From: Solibacillus sp. FSL H8-0523
Lineage (GTDB): Bacteria; Bacillota; Bacilli; Bacillales_A; Planococcaceae
Direction: 5' to 3'
Length of the DNA stretch: 64,000 bases
Assembly (NCBI RefSeq): GCF_038051985.1
Contig: NZ_CP150291.1
Location: 2,108,001 to 2,172,000 of the forward strand
Below, in pieces: positions 17,081 to 26,082 of the stretch. The number at the start of each line of letters is the position of its first letter. Position 1 is the first letter of the stretch. The position numbers were made by a program, and so were the translations under genes. The notes beneath the pieces are model-generated. The model searched no databases and had not been told where the DNA came from. It was given only the letters and a program-made list of their open reading frames with translations.

Positions 17081-18025
17081 ATGCCGTTACCAAAGTTTTT
17101 ACGTGATTTTTTAATCTACTTAACAACCATTACCGGGAAATCTCCTCGCACACGAAAAGAATATGAATATGATTTAGTGTTGTTTTTACGGTTTATCAAA
17201 GCGATGGAGCAAGACATAGATCCGGCAAATTTACATACAATCGATATTTCAGATGTAACGATTGATAGCATTAAAGAATTGGCACTCGAGGATTTATATT
17301 TATTTATGGAATATTGCGAAATCCAGCGCGGGAATCTAGCTGCATCTCGCGCTCGAAAAGTGGCAACTTTAAAAGCGTTTTTCAAATACTTAAAAGGCAA
17401 GCGTCGACTGATTGACGAAAATATTGCTGAACATTTAGAAACACCGAAAATTGGGAAACGTCATCCTGTGTATATGAATTTCGAAGAAGCTCAGCAATTC
17501 GTTGTGGCCATCGATCAGCAGCATTATAGCTCACGTGATTATTGCATGATGATTTTATTTCTAAATTTAGGGATTCGTGTATCGGAGCTATGTTCACTGA
17601 ACTTAGATTCAATTCATGACCGAAAACTCACAGTCATTGGTAAAGGGAATAAGGAACGTCAGGTATACTTAAATGATTCTTGTATCACAGCGATTGAGCA
17701 ATATATGCTAGAGCGGACACCTTATAAAGGGGATGGATCGCAGCCGTTATTCGTATCACAAAAAGGTTCACGCTTTGCTCGCCAAACAATCGCGCGTATT
17801 GTAAAGCAAATTAACGGTAAAGCGGAAAACCCAAAAGATAAATTAACACCACATAAGCTACGCCATACATCGGCAACGCTCATGTATAAAGCAGGTGCGG
17901 ATATTCGAAGCTTACAAGCGATACTCGGGCATTCCAGTGTTGCAACAACGCAAATTTACACGCATATTGAAGATGAACAAATTCAAAAAGTGCTAAAAAG
18001 CAATCCATTCAATAATATTAAATAA
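17081..18025 (+). CDS. Tyrosine recombinase (XerC/XerD-like integrase)
   Basis: The protein has a core-binding domain at residues 1-105 (SPRTRKEYEYDLVLFLRF) and a complete catalytic domain. The active site is full: Arg in NLGIRVSELC, Lys in IGKGNKERQ, His-x-x-Arg in HKLRHTSA, the LGHSSVATTQ histidine, and the nucleophilic Tyr in QIYTH. At 314 residues it matches XerC/XerD-type enzymes. It cuts and rejoins DNA at paired inverted-arm sites. The partner site is unknown; the palindrome just upstream is a candidate. It is a single gene with its own promoter and terminator. Confidence 0.92.
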   Translation: MPLPKFLRDFLIYLTTITGKSPRTRKEYEYDLVLFLRFIKAMEQDIDPANLHTIDISDVTIDSIKELALEDLYLFMEYCEIQRGNLAASRARKVATLKAFFKYLKGKRRLIDENIAEHLETPKIGKRHPVYMNFEEAQQFVVAIDQQHYSSRDYCMMILFLNLGIRVSELCSLNLDSIHDRKLTVIGKGNKERQVYLNDSCITAIEQYMLERTPYKGDGSQPLFVSQKGSRFARQTIARIVKQINGKAENPKDKLTPHKLRHTSATLMYKAGADIRSLQAILGHSSVATTQIYTHIEDEQIQKVLKSNPFNNIK

Positions 18026-18041
18026 TAAGATTATGTAAACT

Positions 18042-18077
18042 AAAAAATACACTTGAGCAACCAAGTGTATTTTTTTA
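18042..18077 (+). terminator. Terminator after the recombinase gene
   Basis: AATACACTTG pairs with CAAGTGTATT around a 6-base loop and is followed by TTTTT. Confidence 0.85.
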
Positions 18078-18092
18078 TTTTCAGATTATTTG

Positions 18093-18121
18093 TTGACATT
18101 GCACTACATCTGTTATATATT
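18093..18121 (+). promoter_or_regulatory. Sigma-A promoter for the 52-aa gene
   Basis: A perfect TTGACA (18093-18098) and TATATT (18116-18121) are separated by 17 bases. They lie 50 bases before the ATG at 18171, directly after a terminator. Confidence 0.8.
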
Positions 18122-18170
18122 TAATCAACAAATTAAAACTGTTATAGTACACAAGAGGGGATGAAGATCA

Positions 18171-18329
18171 ATGACAATGTTTCAACAAGGATATGAGGTA
18201 TATGTAAAAAAATGCGAGCAATTTGGACTAGAACCAGTAAACTTCCGATATTATGTCCTACAACTATCACCAGAACAGCTAGAGGCTTATAATACTTATG
18301 CATCAGAAGTGACTATGACAAACAAATGA
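18171..18329 (+). CDS. Small hypothetical protein (52 aa)
   Basis: The ATG has GAGGGG about 10 bases upstream and a near-consensus promoter further up. The product begins MTMFQQGYEVYVKKCEQFGL and continues with a Tyr-rich helical part (RYYVLQLSPEQLEAYNTY). It is soluble, with no cysteine pair or signal. The family is not recognised. The group IIC intron at 18545 is inserted just behind the next terminator downstream, which may be this gene's own terminator about 180 bases after its stop. Confidence 0.65.
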   Translation: MTMFQQGYEVYVKKCEQFGLEPVNFRYYVLQLSPEQLEAYNTYASEVTMTNK

Positions 18330-18508
18330 TTAAATAGTATGTTACCTAGAATTATTAATTGAAATCTTGCGTATTTTAGTATTTATAACTATTAAAGTTA
18401 CATTAATATACAAAATTTAAATCAAAAAAATAAAGCTAATATTTAAATTAAATGCTTATTCAAAGTTTATAAGGCATGCTGAATTTACAAATAAAATAAA
18501 TTTAACAG

Positions 18509-18544
18509 TCAATCTACCTATAAAATTAGGTAGATTGATTTTTT
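18509..18544 (+). terminator. Terminator used as group IIC intron target
   Basis: TCAATCTACCTA (18509-18520) pairs perfectly with TAGGTAGATTGA (18527-18538) and is followed by six T. The intron begins at the next base, as is typical for class C group II introns. Confidence 0.85.
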
Positions 18545-20433
18545 GTGCGCCCGGCATGCGCATGAACTATAGGGTGCAAGTCCCGAACCCCGAAGACAGA
18601 AGTAGAGGTTAGCCAAAAGCAAGGGTGTCCGTGGCGACGCGGAATCTGAAGGAAGCTGGCGGCAAAACACCGGTCCGAGGAACACGAATCTCATAGAAGG
18701 CTAGGTATGATTGGATGAATCTGCAAGACAAGATAAAGTCCCTTCTGTCGAAGGTCATATCAAGTAAATGAGGCGGATAGATGGTGTGAAAGTGCATGCG
18801 CTTACCCGGGGAGGTCTGACAGTAATGTGAAGTACCCTTCATAACCTACTTGGTGACAAGTAGCTGAACTGTCAGAAGTCAGCAGAGGTCATAGTACAAG
18901 TAAGTCTAGAATTACTTGGAAGGACTGAACAATTAGGAGAGAATAGCCCTTGGCTTTCCAATTAGGATGAACGAACACAGAAAACAGTAGAAACCTCACG
19001 CTTAGAAAGTAGTGGTGAATTCCACGAGGGTATTTGCGGAGGGTGTAGTCCAGTTGGGTAAAAGAAGAACAGCTATTCACGGAAAGGAACGAAATGGTGA
19101 TGTTGAATCAAATTTTGGAGCGACAAAACATGATACAAGCATTAAAGCGAGTAGAAGCGAATAAAGGAAGCCACGGAGTAGACATGATGCCCGTACAAAC
19201 CGTACGACAGCACATCCTCGAAAATTGGCATACGATTAAATCGCAGATTTTAGATGGTACCTATGAACCGCAGCCAGTCCGTCGTGTCGAAATCCCGAAA
19301 CCAGATGGCGGTGTGCGCTTATTAGGAATACCAACCGTGACAGACCGTTTGATTCAACAAGCCATCTCGCAGATTTTATCAAAAGAATATGACCCAACAT
19401 TTTCAGACCACAGTTATGGCTTTCGTCCAAATCGAAGCGCTCATGATGCGGTCAGAAAAGCGAAAGGCTATTTAAAAGAGGGCTATCGATGGGTGATTGA
19501 TATGGATTTGGAGAAATTCTTTGATAAGGTCAACCATGACCGTCTAATGGCAACATTAGCAAAACGAATTTCAGATAAACCATTATTAATACTGATTCGT
19601 AAATACCTCCAAGCGGGTGTCATGATAAATGGAGTAGTTTCAAGTACAGAAGAAGGGACACCTCAAGGTGGTCCTTTAAGTCCTTTACTTTCTAATATCG
19701 TCTTAGACGAACTCGATAAAGAATTAGAGAAACGTGGACATAAATTCGTTCGATACGCAGATGACTGTAATATTTATGTGAAAACAGAGCGTGCAGGAAT
19801 ACGGGTAATGGCAAGTGTACAGCGATTTATCGAAGGAAAACTTCGCCTGAAAGTAAATGAAAAGAAATCAGCGGTAGACCGTCCGTGGAACCGTAAATTC
19901 CTAGGCTTCAGTTTTACACATCATAAAGAACCGAAAGTTCGCATTGCGAAATCAAGCCTCATACGAATGAAGAAGAAAATACGAGAAATTACCTCAAGAA
20001 AGATGCCTTATTCCATCGAATACAGAATCGAAAAGTTGAATCAATATCTGATAGGTTGGTGTGGCTACTTCGCTCTAGCGGATACGTACTCCATATTTAA
20101 AGCATTAGATGGCTGGATTAAACGAAGATTACGTATGTGTTTGTGGAAGAATTGGAAGAACCCCCGAACAAGAGTCAGAAATCTCATTCGTCTAAAAGTA
20201 CCTTACGGGAAAGCATACGAGTGGGGAAATACCCGAAAAGGGTACTGGCGCATTTCAAATAGCCCCATATTACACAGAACCCTCGGCAATTCCTATTGGG
20301 AAAGCCAAGGGCTGAAAAGTCTGCAAGTTCGTTACGAAACTTTGCGTTATTCATCTTAATTGAACCGCCGTATACGGATCCGTACGTACGGTGGTGTGAG
20401 AGGTCGGGAGTTAATCACTCCCTCCTACTCGAT
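18545..20433 (+). mobile_element. Group IIC self-splicing intron with reverse transcriptase gene
   Basis: The 5' end is GTGCG directly after a terminator T-run. The early sequence GGGTGCAAGTCCC and the following structured GC-rich 500 bases fit a group II ribozyme. The reverse transcriptase gene occupies 19094-20359. After its stop comes a domain V-like hairpin (GAACCGCCGTATACGG, with the CGC triad that class C introns use) and a domain VI-like hairpin (GTCGGGAG with CTCCC), ending near CTACTCGAT. The 3' boundary is good to a few bases. The element looks complete and the reading frame is intact, so it may be active. Confidence 0.88.
19094..20359 (+). CDS. ltrA: Group II intron reverse transcriptase/maturase (class C)
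   Basis: This 421-residue protein has an RT domain: GVDMMPVQ, the YGFRPNRSAHDAV motif, DMDLEKFFDKVNHDRLM, GTPQGGPLSPLLSNI, and the catalytic FVRYADDCNIYV (YADD), followed by LGFSFTHHKEP. A maturase (domain X) segment comes next (YLIGWCGYFALADTYSIFKALDGWIKRRLR). There is no C-terminal HNH endonuclease, as is usual in class C. It helps its intron splice and copies it into new terminator sites. ATG at 19094 has GGAAAGGAA upstream; an ATG six bases further on is possible. Confidence 0.95.
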   Translation: MVMLNQILERQNMIQALKRVEANKGSHGVDMMPVQTVRQHILENWHTIKSQILDGTYEPQPVRRVEIPKPDGGVRLLGIPTVTDRLIQQAISQILSKEYDPTFSDHSYGFRPNRSAHDAVRKAKGYLKEGYRWVIDMDLEKFFDKVNHDRLMATLAKRISDKPLLILIRKYLQAGVMINGVVSSTEEGTPQGGPLSPLLSNIVLDELDKELEKRGHKFVRYADDCNIYVKTERAGIRVMASVQRFIEGKLRLKVNEKKSAVDRPWNRKFLGFSFTHHKEPKVRIAKSSLIRMKKKIREITSRKMPYSIEYRIEKLNQYLIGWCGYFALADTYSIFKALDGWIKRRLRMCLWKNWKNPRTRVRNLIRLKVPYGKAYEWGNTRKGYWRISNSPILHRTLGNSYWESQGLKSLQVRYETLRYSS

Positions 20434-20474
20434 TGTTACTAAAGTCTATTCTTTCAATAGTTAAAATAAATTAC

Positions 20475-20503
20475 TTTACAGTTTAACTTTATATAAGTAA
20501 TAT
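20475..20503 (+). promoter_or_regulatory. Promoter for the membrane chemoreceptor gene
   Basis: TTTACA (20475-20480) and TAATAT (20498-20503) are spaced by 17 bases and lie about 40 bases after the intron end. This looks like a sigma-A promoter; the sigma-D type expected for many motility genes was not seen. Confidence 0.5.
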
Positions 20504-20560
20504 GAAGTGACGCGACATATTACCTACTGTGCGTTACTATAAGTAAAAAGGAGTATAAAA

Positions 20561-22087
20561 TTGAAAATAGAAACAAGCAAACCCAATATTATGCTGATGA
20601 ACACTGCATTTGTTGTATTCCTGTCGATTTTTGTTCATTTACTACATCGCCAGTTTAACTTTTTAGATGGCTACCTACTACTACAAGGCATTACGAACCT
20701 TTCCGGCACACTCTTTATTTTTCTAAATATACTTTTTACTATTCCCATTATTTTATTAGCTATTACGTTGTGGTTAGCAAGATCCAACCATCCACTCCAA
20801 GAATTATTTATGACACTAACATTGACGTTTGGTAGTATATCGATTATTGCTGGTGGTGACGGTTTAACAGAATATCACTTTTCAATCTTCATGGTTGTGG
20901 CAATGATCGCAAGCTTTCAACGTATCAAATACATAATTGTAAGCACGGTAATTTTTGCGGTCCACCATTTATCCGGTTATTTCTTATTCCCACAATTACT
21001 ATGTGGCACAGAAGAATATAGTTTTGCATTGTTAATGATTCATGCGATCTTTTTAGTAATGACAGCCGTTTCAACTAGCCTTGTGATTTTATCGAGACGA
21101 AGAGTAGAAGCACGCATGGCGGAAGATACGTTAAAGGCCCAGCAACAACTGCAACTTTTATTGCGAGAAATTAATGAAGAAAGTGTTCATTTAAAGGACT
21201 TATCCAATCAAATTGCTGTTGATTCTTCGGCATCTGCAGAATCAAGCTTAAGTATCACGAATACACTTTCAAGTTTCCAACAAAATGCCGAAAATGAGGC
21301 AATCTCGTTGAAACAAAGTATTTATAAAAATGAAGCGAGTATTAATGAACTTTCTGTTATTCATGAACGCACAGAAAATGTTACGCTTATTGCTAAACAA
21401 AGTCTCGAGCGTGCTTCGTTAGGAAAGCAAAAAGTAACGGCTGTTACACATCAAATGTCGATAATTACGGAAACTGTTTCCTCTATTAAACAGCTAATTG
21501 AAATGCTTGAAATGCAATCGAAAGAGATTTCAAGTTCCCTAACAGTTGTTCATAGAATTTCAGAGCAAACCAAATTACTTGCGCTTAATGCTTCTATTGA
21601 AGCAGCGCGTGCTGGTGAGGCAGGAAAAGGATTTTCGGTTGTTGCGAGTGAAATTCGTAATCTAGCATCAGGGACACAGGAATCTGTTGTCAATATGGAT
21701 AACGTATTAGAAGGCATTCAACATCAGATTGAACATGTTGCTAAAAAAATGCAATCTGGTATGAAAGAAATCTACAAAGGAAACGAGTTCATCCGTGAAA
21801 GTGAGCATGCTTTCGATTCAATCTACACGACAATTTCAACATTAGAGCATGATATTAACCAAATTTCAAGTTCGACAAGAGATATGGTAAGCCAGACCGA
21901 TGAAACGTTGACATTATTCAGTGAGATTAGTCAGATGAACGAGCATTCGTTGAAAACAGTTAGCATTATTACGGACTCAGCAAAACAGCAACATATCGCT
22001 ACACAAAGTTTAGGTCAAGTTATTACACAGTTAAACAATGTGACACAACATCTAAATCGTTTAACCGATCAAATTCAATCAGACTAA
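20561..22087 (+). CDS. Methyl-accepting chemotaxis protein with six-helix membrane sensor
   Basis: The N-terminal 180 residues contain about six membrane helices, with a conserved-looking GGDGLTEYHFSIFMVVAMIA motif between them; there is no large extracellular ligand domain and no HAMP domain. The rest is a long coiled-coil signalling domain with the hairpin tip EQTKLLALNASIEAARAGEA followed by GKGFSVVASEIRNLA, the site that binds CheA and CheW. It reports an unknown, possibly membrane or intracellular, stimulus. The TTG start has AAGGAG 7 bases upstream. A terminator follows at 22165. Confidence 0.9.
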   Translation: MKIETSKPNIMLMNTAFVVFLSIFVHLLHRQFNFLDGYLLLQGITNLSGTLFIFLNILFTIPIILLAITLWLARSNHPLQELFMTLTLTFGSISIIAGGDGLTEYHFSIFMVVAMIASFQRIKYIIVSTVIFAVHHLSGYFLFPQLLCGTEEYSFALLMIHAIFLVMTAVSTSLVILSRRRVEARMAEDTLKAQQQLQLLLREINEESVHLKDLSNQIAVDSSASAESSLSITNTLSSFQQNAENEAISLKQSIYKNEASINELSVIHERTENVTLIAKQSLERASLGKQKVTAVTHQMSIITETVSSIKQLIEMLEMQSKEISSSLTVVHRISEQTKLLALNASIEAARAGEAGKGFSVVASEIRNLASGTQESVVNMDNVLEGIQHQIEHVAKKMQSGMKEIYKGNEFIRESEHAFDSIYTTISTLEHDINQISSSTRDMVSQTDETLTLFSEISQMNEHSLKTVSIITDSAKQQHIATQSLGQVITQLNNVTQHLNRLTDQIQSD

Positions 22088-22164
22088 TTTATTACTAAAA
22101 CTGAAATATTTTTCGGATTACATTAAAAATGTAATAAATTTCACCATATTATTAATATAATTTC

Positions 22165-22206
22165 AAAAAACCATTCTATTCATGTAACTTTTAGAATGGT
22201 TTTTTG
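22165..22206 (+). terminator. Terminator after the membrane chemoreceptor gene
   Basis: AAAAAACCATTCTA pairs with TAGAATGGTTTTTT. The A and T flanks make it usable in both directions. Confidence 0.9.
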
Positions 22207-22387
22207 TTTTGTAAAATAGGAATTTTAAACCTAGTTATTTATGATGAATTTGTGAATTTTTTTAAAAATATGGCAAAAGGTTTAGACGAACTCCCATAAA
22301 TAGTTGGCTAAAATATACAATTCGATTTATAATTTTGTAGATAAGAACATTCTGACTTTTAAAATTTATTTAATAGGAGAGATGATG

Positions 22388-24094
22388 ATGCAGGGGAGAA
22401 CAGATACGACAATCCTTGAATCGATGGAGTTTACATACGACCAGCTTATGGACTTAAAAGCTGCGCTCGATAAAACGTCAATTGTCGCTGTAACAGACAA
22501 TCGAGGGTTAATCCAACAAGTGAATGACCAGTTCTGCGAGATTTCAAAATATTCGCGTGAAGAGCTTATCGGCCAAGATCACCGTATTTTAAACTCGGGT
22601 TACCACCCAAAATCATTTTTTAAAGAAATGTGGCGTGCTATTGGTACTGGTGAAACATGGCAAGCTGATGTTTGTAACCGCGCGAAAGATGGTTCACTTT
22701 ATTGGGTGAAGACGACAATCGTCCCTTTCATAGGTGAAAATGGCAAGCCAGAGCGCTATATTTCTATTCGTACGGATATTACCGCGCAAAAAAACATCAA
22801 AAAAATTGCCCATATTGCGTACCATGACGATTTAACCGGTTTACCGAATCGCCGTAGTTTATCAAAGCGTATCGAAAACGAAATTACAAATGGCTTACGA
22901 AATAAGAACCAATTTGCAGTATTCTTTTTTGATGTGAACCGCTTTAAAAATATCAATGATAGCTTGGGTCATAAAATTGGTGATCTGTTCTTAAAGGAAT
23001 TAGCGAACCGTCTTCGTGAAATCGACATGCAGTCAGACTCTTTCTATCGTATGAACGGCGATGAATTTGTTTATATTTTAGAGGATGTAAAGCTTGTAAA
23101 CGAAATGGCTGAGCATATATTAGAAGTCTTTAAAAGTAGCTTTATTTTCGACGAATATGAGTTTTATGCAAGTGTAAGCTTAGGGATTAGCGTGTACCCA
23201 GATCATGGGGAAAATGTTTCGAAACTATTAAAAACAGCTGACGTCGCTATGTATGCAGCAAAAGCGAAAAAGGGCAATAGCTACAGTGTTTATAAAAAGT
23301 TAATGCGCGGTTCAAACGACCAATTCCTTGCGCTTGAAACGAAAATGCATAAAGCACTACGTGAAAGCATTTTCGAATTACGCTTCCAGCCTGTTCATAA
23401 CTTACAAACAGGAAAAATTATCGCGAGCGAATCGACCATTTACTGGAATGACGAAGATTATGGCGAAATGAATCCTGATGAGTTCATGCCTTTTGCAGGT
23501 CAATGTGGCTTAATGACAGAAATCGATCAATATGTCTTAAAAAATACAATTAACCACATGGTCCAGTTAAAACCACATGTAGATGAAGACTTTAAAATTT
23601 CAGTCAATCTTTCGACAGATTATTTAAGAGATACAAACTTTATCGTCGATTTAACGCAGTTTTTAGAAGAAGCACAGCTAGAAGCGAAGTTTATTGAAAT
23701 TGAAATTTCAGAGCTAGGCTTATTAGATACAGACTTACAGCTTTACGATAAGATTAATCAAATTCATGAAATGGGCATATCAATTTCGATTGATGATTTC
23801 GGAATGGGGTATTCTTCACTTAGCTATTTACGCGAGGTGCCGATCAGCTCACTAAAAATCGATCATTCCTTTACACATGAATTAAATCTTGTTCCGGCAA
23901 ATGCGAAAATGGTAGCTGCGATTATTTCTTTAGCTAATGCACTAAACCTACAAGTGATTGCAGAAAAAGTAGAAAATGGGGAAGACTTAGCTATTTTAAA
24001 AGGTCTTAACTGTGAATATGTGCAGGGCTTGTACTTAAACGAGCCACTACCATTAGAAGAGCTTGTTGCTTTTATTAAAGAAAAAAATAACTAA
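22388..24094 (+). CDS. PAS-GGDEF-EAL protein (cyclic di-GMP turnover)
   Basis: Domains in order: a PAS domain (SIVAVTDNRGLIQQVNDQFC, with the PAC part WVKTTIVPFIGENGKPERYI), a GGDEF domain (HDDLTGLPNRRSL, then RMNGDEFVYI) and an EAL domain. The signature is NGDEF rather than GGDEF, so cyclase activity is uncertain. The EAL motif reads ESTIYW, but the acidic and Lys residues that bind metal and substrate remain (VNLS, EIEISE, IDDFGMGYSSL, LKIDHSF, QGLYL). Phosphodiesterase activity is therefore the more likely role. One of three consecutive ATGs (22382-22388) is the start; AGGAGAG favours the last. No membrane helix is seen. Confidence 0.88.
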   Translation: MQGRTDTTILESMEFTYDQLMDLKAALDKTSIVAVTDNRGLIQQVNDQFCEISKYSREELIGQDHRILNSGYHPKSFFKEMWRAIGTGETWQADVCNRAKDGSLYWVKTTIVPFIGENGKPERYISIRTDITAQKNIKKIAHIAYHDDLTGLPNRRSLSKRIENEITNGLRNKNQFAVFFFDVNRFKNINDSLGHKIGDLFLKELANRLREIDMQSDSFYRMNGDEFVYILEDVKLVNEMAEHILEVFKSSFIFDEYEFYASVSLGISVYPDHGENVSKLLKTADVAMYAAKAKKGNSYSVYKKLMRGSNDQFLALETKMHKALRESIFELRFQPVHNLQTGKIIASESTIYWNDEDYGEMNPDEFMPFAGQCGLMTEIDQYVLKNTINHMVQLKPHVDEDFKISVNLSTDYLRDTNFIVDLTQFLEEAQLEAKFIEIEISELGLLDTDLQLYDKINQIHEMGISISIDDFGMGYSSLSYLREVPISSLKIDHSFTHELNLVPANAKMVAAIISLANALNLQVIAEKVENGEDLAILKGLNCEYVQGLYLNEPLPLEELVAFIKEKNN

Positions 24095-24096
24095 TC

Positions 24097-24137
24097 AAAA
24101 GGAGTGTCCCATATGCGCGGGCACTCCTTGTTTTTTA
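24097..24137. terminator. Bidirectional terminator between the GGDEF-EAL gene and the repeat protein
   Basis: AAGGAGTG (24099-24106) pairs with CACTCCTT (24122-24129), followed by GTTTTTTATT. Confidence 0.75.
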
Positions 24138-25511
24138 TTGTTCGGTTAAATGTACTTCAATGCGTGCAAATTCCTCTAAATCAATGCTTTCGATATAGCG
24201 ATACAACACGTCGATGTTCACTTGAATCTCATCTTTATGGGACAAATAGAAATCCTCGGTTAAATGACGAATAATCAATGGCACGATCTTCGTGTGATTG
24301 AAGCGGTGGATATACTTTTCTAAAAATGCGGTATCCACAGCAATATCGGTATTTAAACCAAGTGCTTCAAAGTCTACGTATTTCAGGTGTGCACTTAAAA
24401 AGTCTTCTGTCAGATGCTCATTGTACTGACATACATACGACCAATCGATGTCATTTTTATAGCGGCTAAGCCAGTGTAACTCGCAAACGGCTGTAAAGAG
24501 CTTCTGCTGCGTTTTTGTAAAGTTTGTGAACTTCGTATCCATTTGTTGGTTCGTTAAGCGTATATCGCCGTACCGGTCGTATTTTTGACTGATTAGCGAG
24601 GGGATGCCCTTAACTAAATGCTCACTGCCTCCCCATTTGTAACTACCGCGGTCATATTCAAAATAGGTTAAGTCCATAACCGGGATTTCATCGGCCTCTG
24701 GTAAGAAGACGATTTCAAACGAACGGTAAAAGATATTACTTTCGATAAAGTCATCAATTTGGTCAACAAAATCTGGGTGAATATGCTTTTTATTTTTTAA
24801 CAATTCATCGATTAAGTAGCGTTTGAAGCTTGATGTTACGCGTGCTAGTACACTTTTATTATGCTGCAGCGCTTCTAAGTTTAAGCGATCTAAATGCTCG
24901 ATTAAAAATTGTTCAGAAAGGTAAGGATTTGTTGAGCAAATATAACTGAATGGAATCCTATTCAAATAGGGCAACAACTTACTATGATGCTGCTGCACGG
25001 CTAAACGAATCCAGTTAAAATAAGAAGTGATAAAGTCACGGTCATAAGGTAGAGAAACGTAAATCGATTCGTCATTTTCTTCTAATGCGCGGAGAACCGT
25101 TAGTGAATCAAATAAGCTCAAATCGAAATCTTCTGGGAAATCTAAGGCATCGAATGCTTTCTTTAAGTGAAAATGTACTTTAGGCTTTGTTGAGAGGAAG
25201 CTGTATGTACCGATTGCACCGCGCTCCTCCAATAAGATATACGCAAGCTCCTGACGTTGCTCACGTGTTAACTTGCAATCTTTCGGAAATTTCACCGAAG
25301 CAAAATATTGGGCTTTCGCTAAATCGTAAAAAAATTTATAATCGCCCTCTTTTGTAAAGTGCTCCTCAGAGTGATTTTGCTGCCAGTAAAGTAGGGCACC
25401 ATTAATTGTTTCGTAATTTGAAAAGGTAATATTGGCGATTGAAAAAATATTTTGTGTTAATGCATCATCGTAAAGGACTTTCATGAATTCAATTTTTTTA
25501 ATTTTAAGCAT
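24135..25511 (-). CDS. Hypothetical repeat-containing protein (458 aa)
   Basis: The family is not recognised. Two segments about 200 residues apart are clear copies of a 30-residue unit: SYICSTNPYLSEQFLIEHLD with LNLEALQHN after it, and SYVCQYNEHLTEDFLSAHLK with VDFEALGLN. A third, weaker copy is near the C-terminus (LTEDFYLSHKDEIQVN). Such LSEEFI-type helical repeats are known from uncharacterised bacterial and viral proteins; ligand binding is only a guess. The protein is soluble and acidic. The start ATG has GGAGGTG 4 bases upstream. It is monocistronic, convergent with the GGDEF-EAL gene. Confidence 0.6.
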   Translation of the reverse strand: MLKIKKIEFMKVLYDDALTQNIFSIANITFSNYETINGALLYWQQNHSEEHFTKEGDYKFFYDLAKAQYFASVKFPKDCKLTREQRQELAYILLEERGAIGTYSFLSTKPKVHFHLKKAFDALDFPEDFDLSLFDSLTVLRALEENDESIYVSLPYDRDFITSYFNWIRLAVQQHHSKLLPYLNRIPFSYICSTNPYLSEQFLIEHLDRLNLEALQHNKSVLARVTSSFKRYLIDELLKNKKHIHPDFVDQIDDFIESNIFYRSFEIVFLPEADEIPVMDLTYFEYDRGSYKWGGSEHLVKGIPSLISQKYDRYGDIRLTNQQMDTKFTNFTKTQQKLFTAVCELHWLSRYKNDIDWSYVCQYNEHLTEDFLSAHLKYVDFEALGLNTDIAVDTAFLEKYIHRFNHTKIVPLIIRHLTEDFYLSHKDEIQVNIDVLYRYIESIDLEEFARIEVHLTEQ

Positions 25512-25782
25512 AAGGCACCTCCAGTTCTTTTATTATAAACGTTCTTTTAATTTTTACTAAATGATAGATAGTAGTAGAATAACACGTTCCAACCAAAACC
25601 GTGTGATAGGATGTCTTGTATCGTTGTAATTAATTTTAAATTTTATTCAAAATAGGTTTAACAAAATGTTTGATGGGTAAATTTAAGTATAATAAAGTTA
25701 CGGTCACTTAGTAGTAAATGATTTGCAGCTAGTTTAAGTAATTTGTTTATTATGATTTCTACTAGCTTCGTTGTATGCGTTT
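25512..25782. other. Intergenic region upstream of the repeat-protein gene
   Basis: About 270 AT-rich bases hold the presumed minus-strand promoter of the repeat-protein gene. No coding frame with a ribosome binding site was found on either strand. The right flank (25783-26082) is described under the RNA candidate and terminator entries. Confidence 0.4.
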
Positions 25783-26025
25783 TTTGGACCATTTAGACAT
25801 GTGTTACAATTAATTTAGGCAATTGATTTAAAATGCTTTAACGAAGATTTTCGAAAGATGCCAGTAATTTTGGCGAGCGAAATGCATACACGAACTCAAG
25901 TTTATTGAAAAGTATCAGCTCAAACGTAATATTAAGTTAAACTATTGTACGAAACATTACAACTGAATACGAATACCCGACCGTAACTTTATTCCTTGCA
26001 CTCCTTATCCCATAAGGAGTGTTTT
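25783..26025 (+). ncRNA. Candidate small RNA or long leader transcript
   Basis: A promoter-like pair TTTGGA (25783-25788) and TACAAT (25805-25810) is spaced by 16 bases and has TG before the -10 box. The next strong hairpin with a T-tail is at 25999-26025. No open frame with a ribosome binding site lies between, so a transcript of about 200 bases is predicted. No known RNA family was recognised. The alternative is an attenuated leader of the gene at 26083. Confidence 0.35.
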
Positions 26026-26027
26026 AT
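25999..26027 (+). terminator. Terminator upstream of the ribbon-helix-helix-like gene
   Basis: CACTCCTTAT pairs perfectly with ATAAGGAGTG around CCC and is followed by TTTTATT. It has no protein-coding gene upstream on the same strand for more than 1.8 kb. Confidence 0.75.
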
Positions 26028-26082
26028 TATGGTGATTTCTTGCTATAATGAATGTATCAAATCCCATCAGAGGAGGTTGCCT

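Noticed and set aside
15079-20433. An integrated prophage or conjugative element spanning the two recombinase genes and the intron
   Set aside because: No phage structural, relaxase or replication genes lie between, and no flanking direct repeats were found. The intron explains its own mobility.
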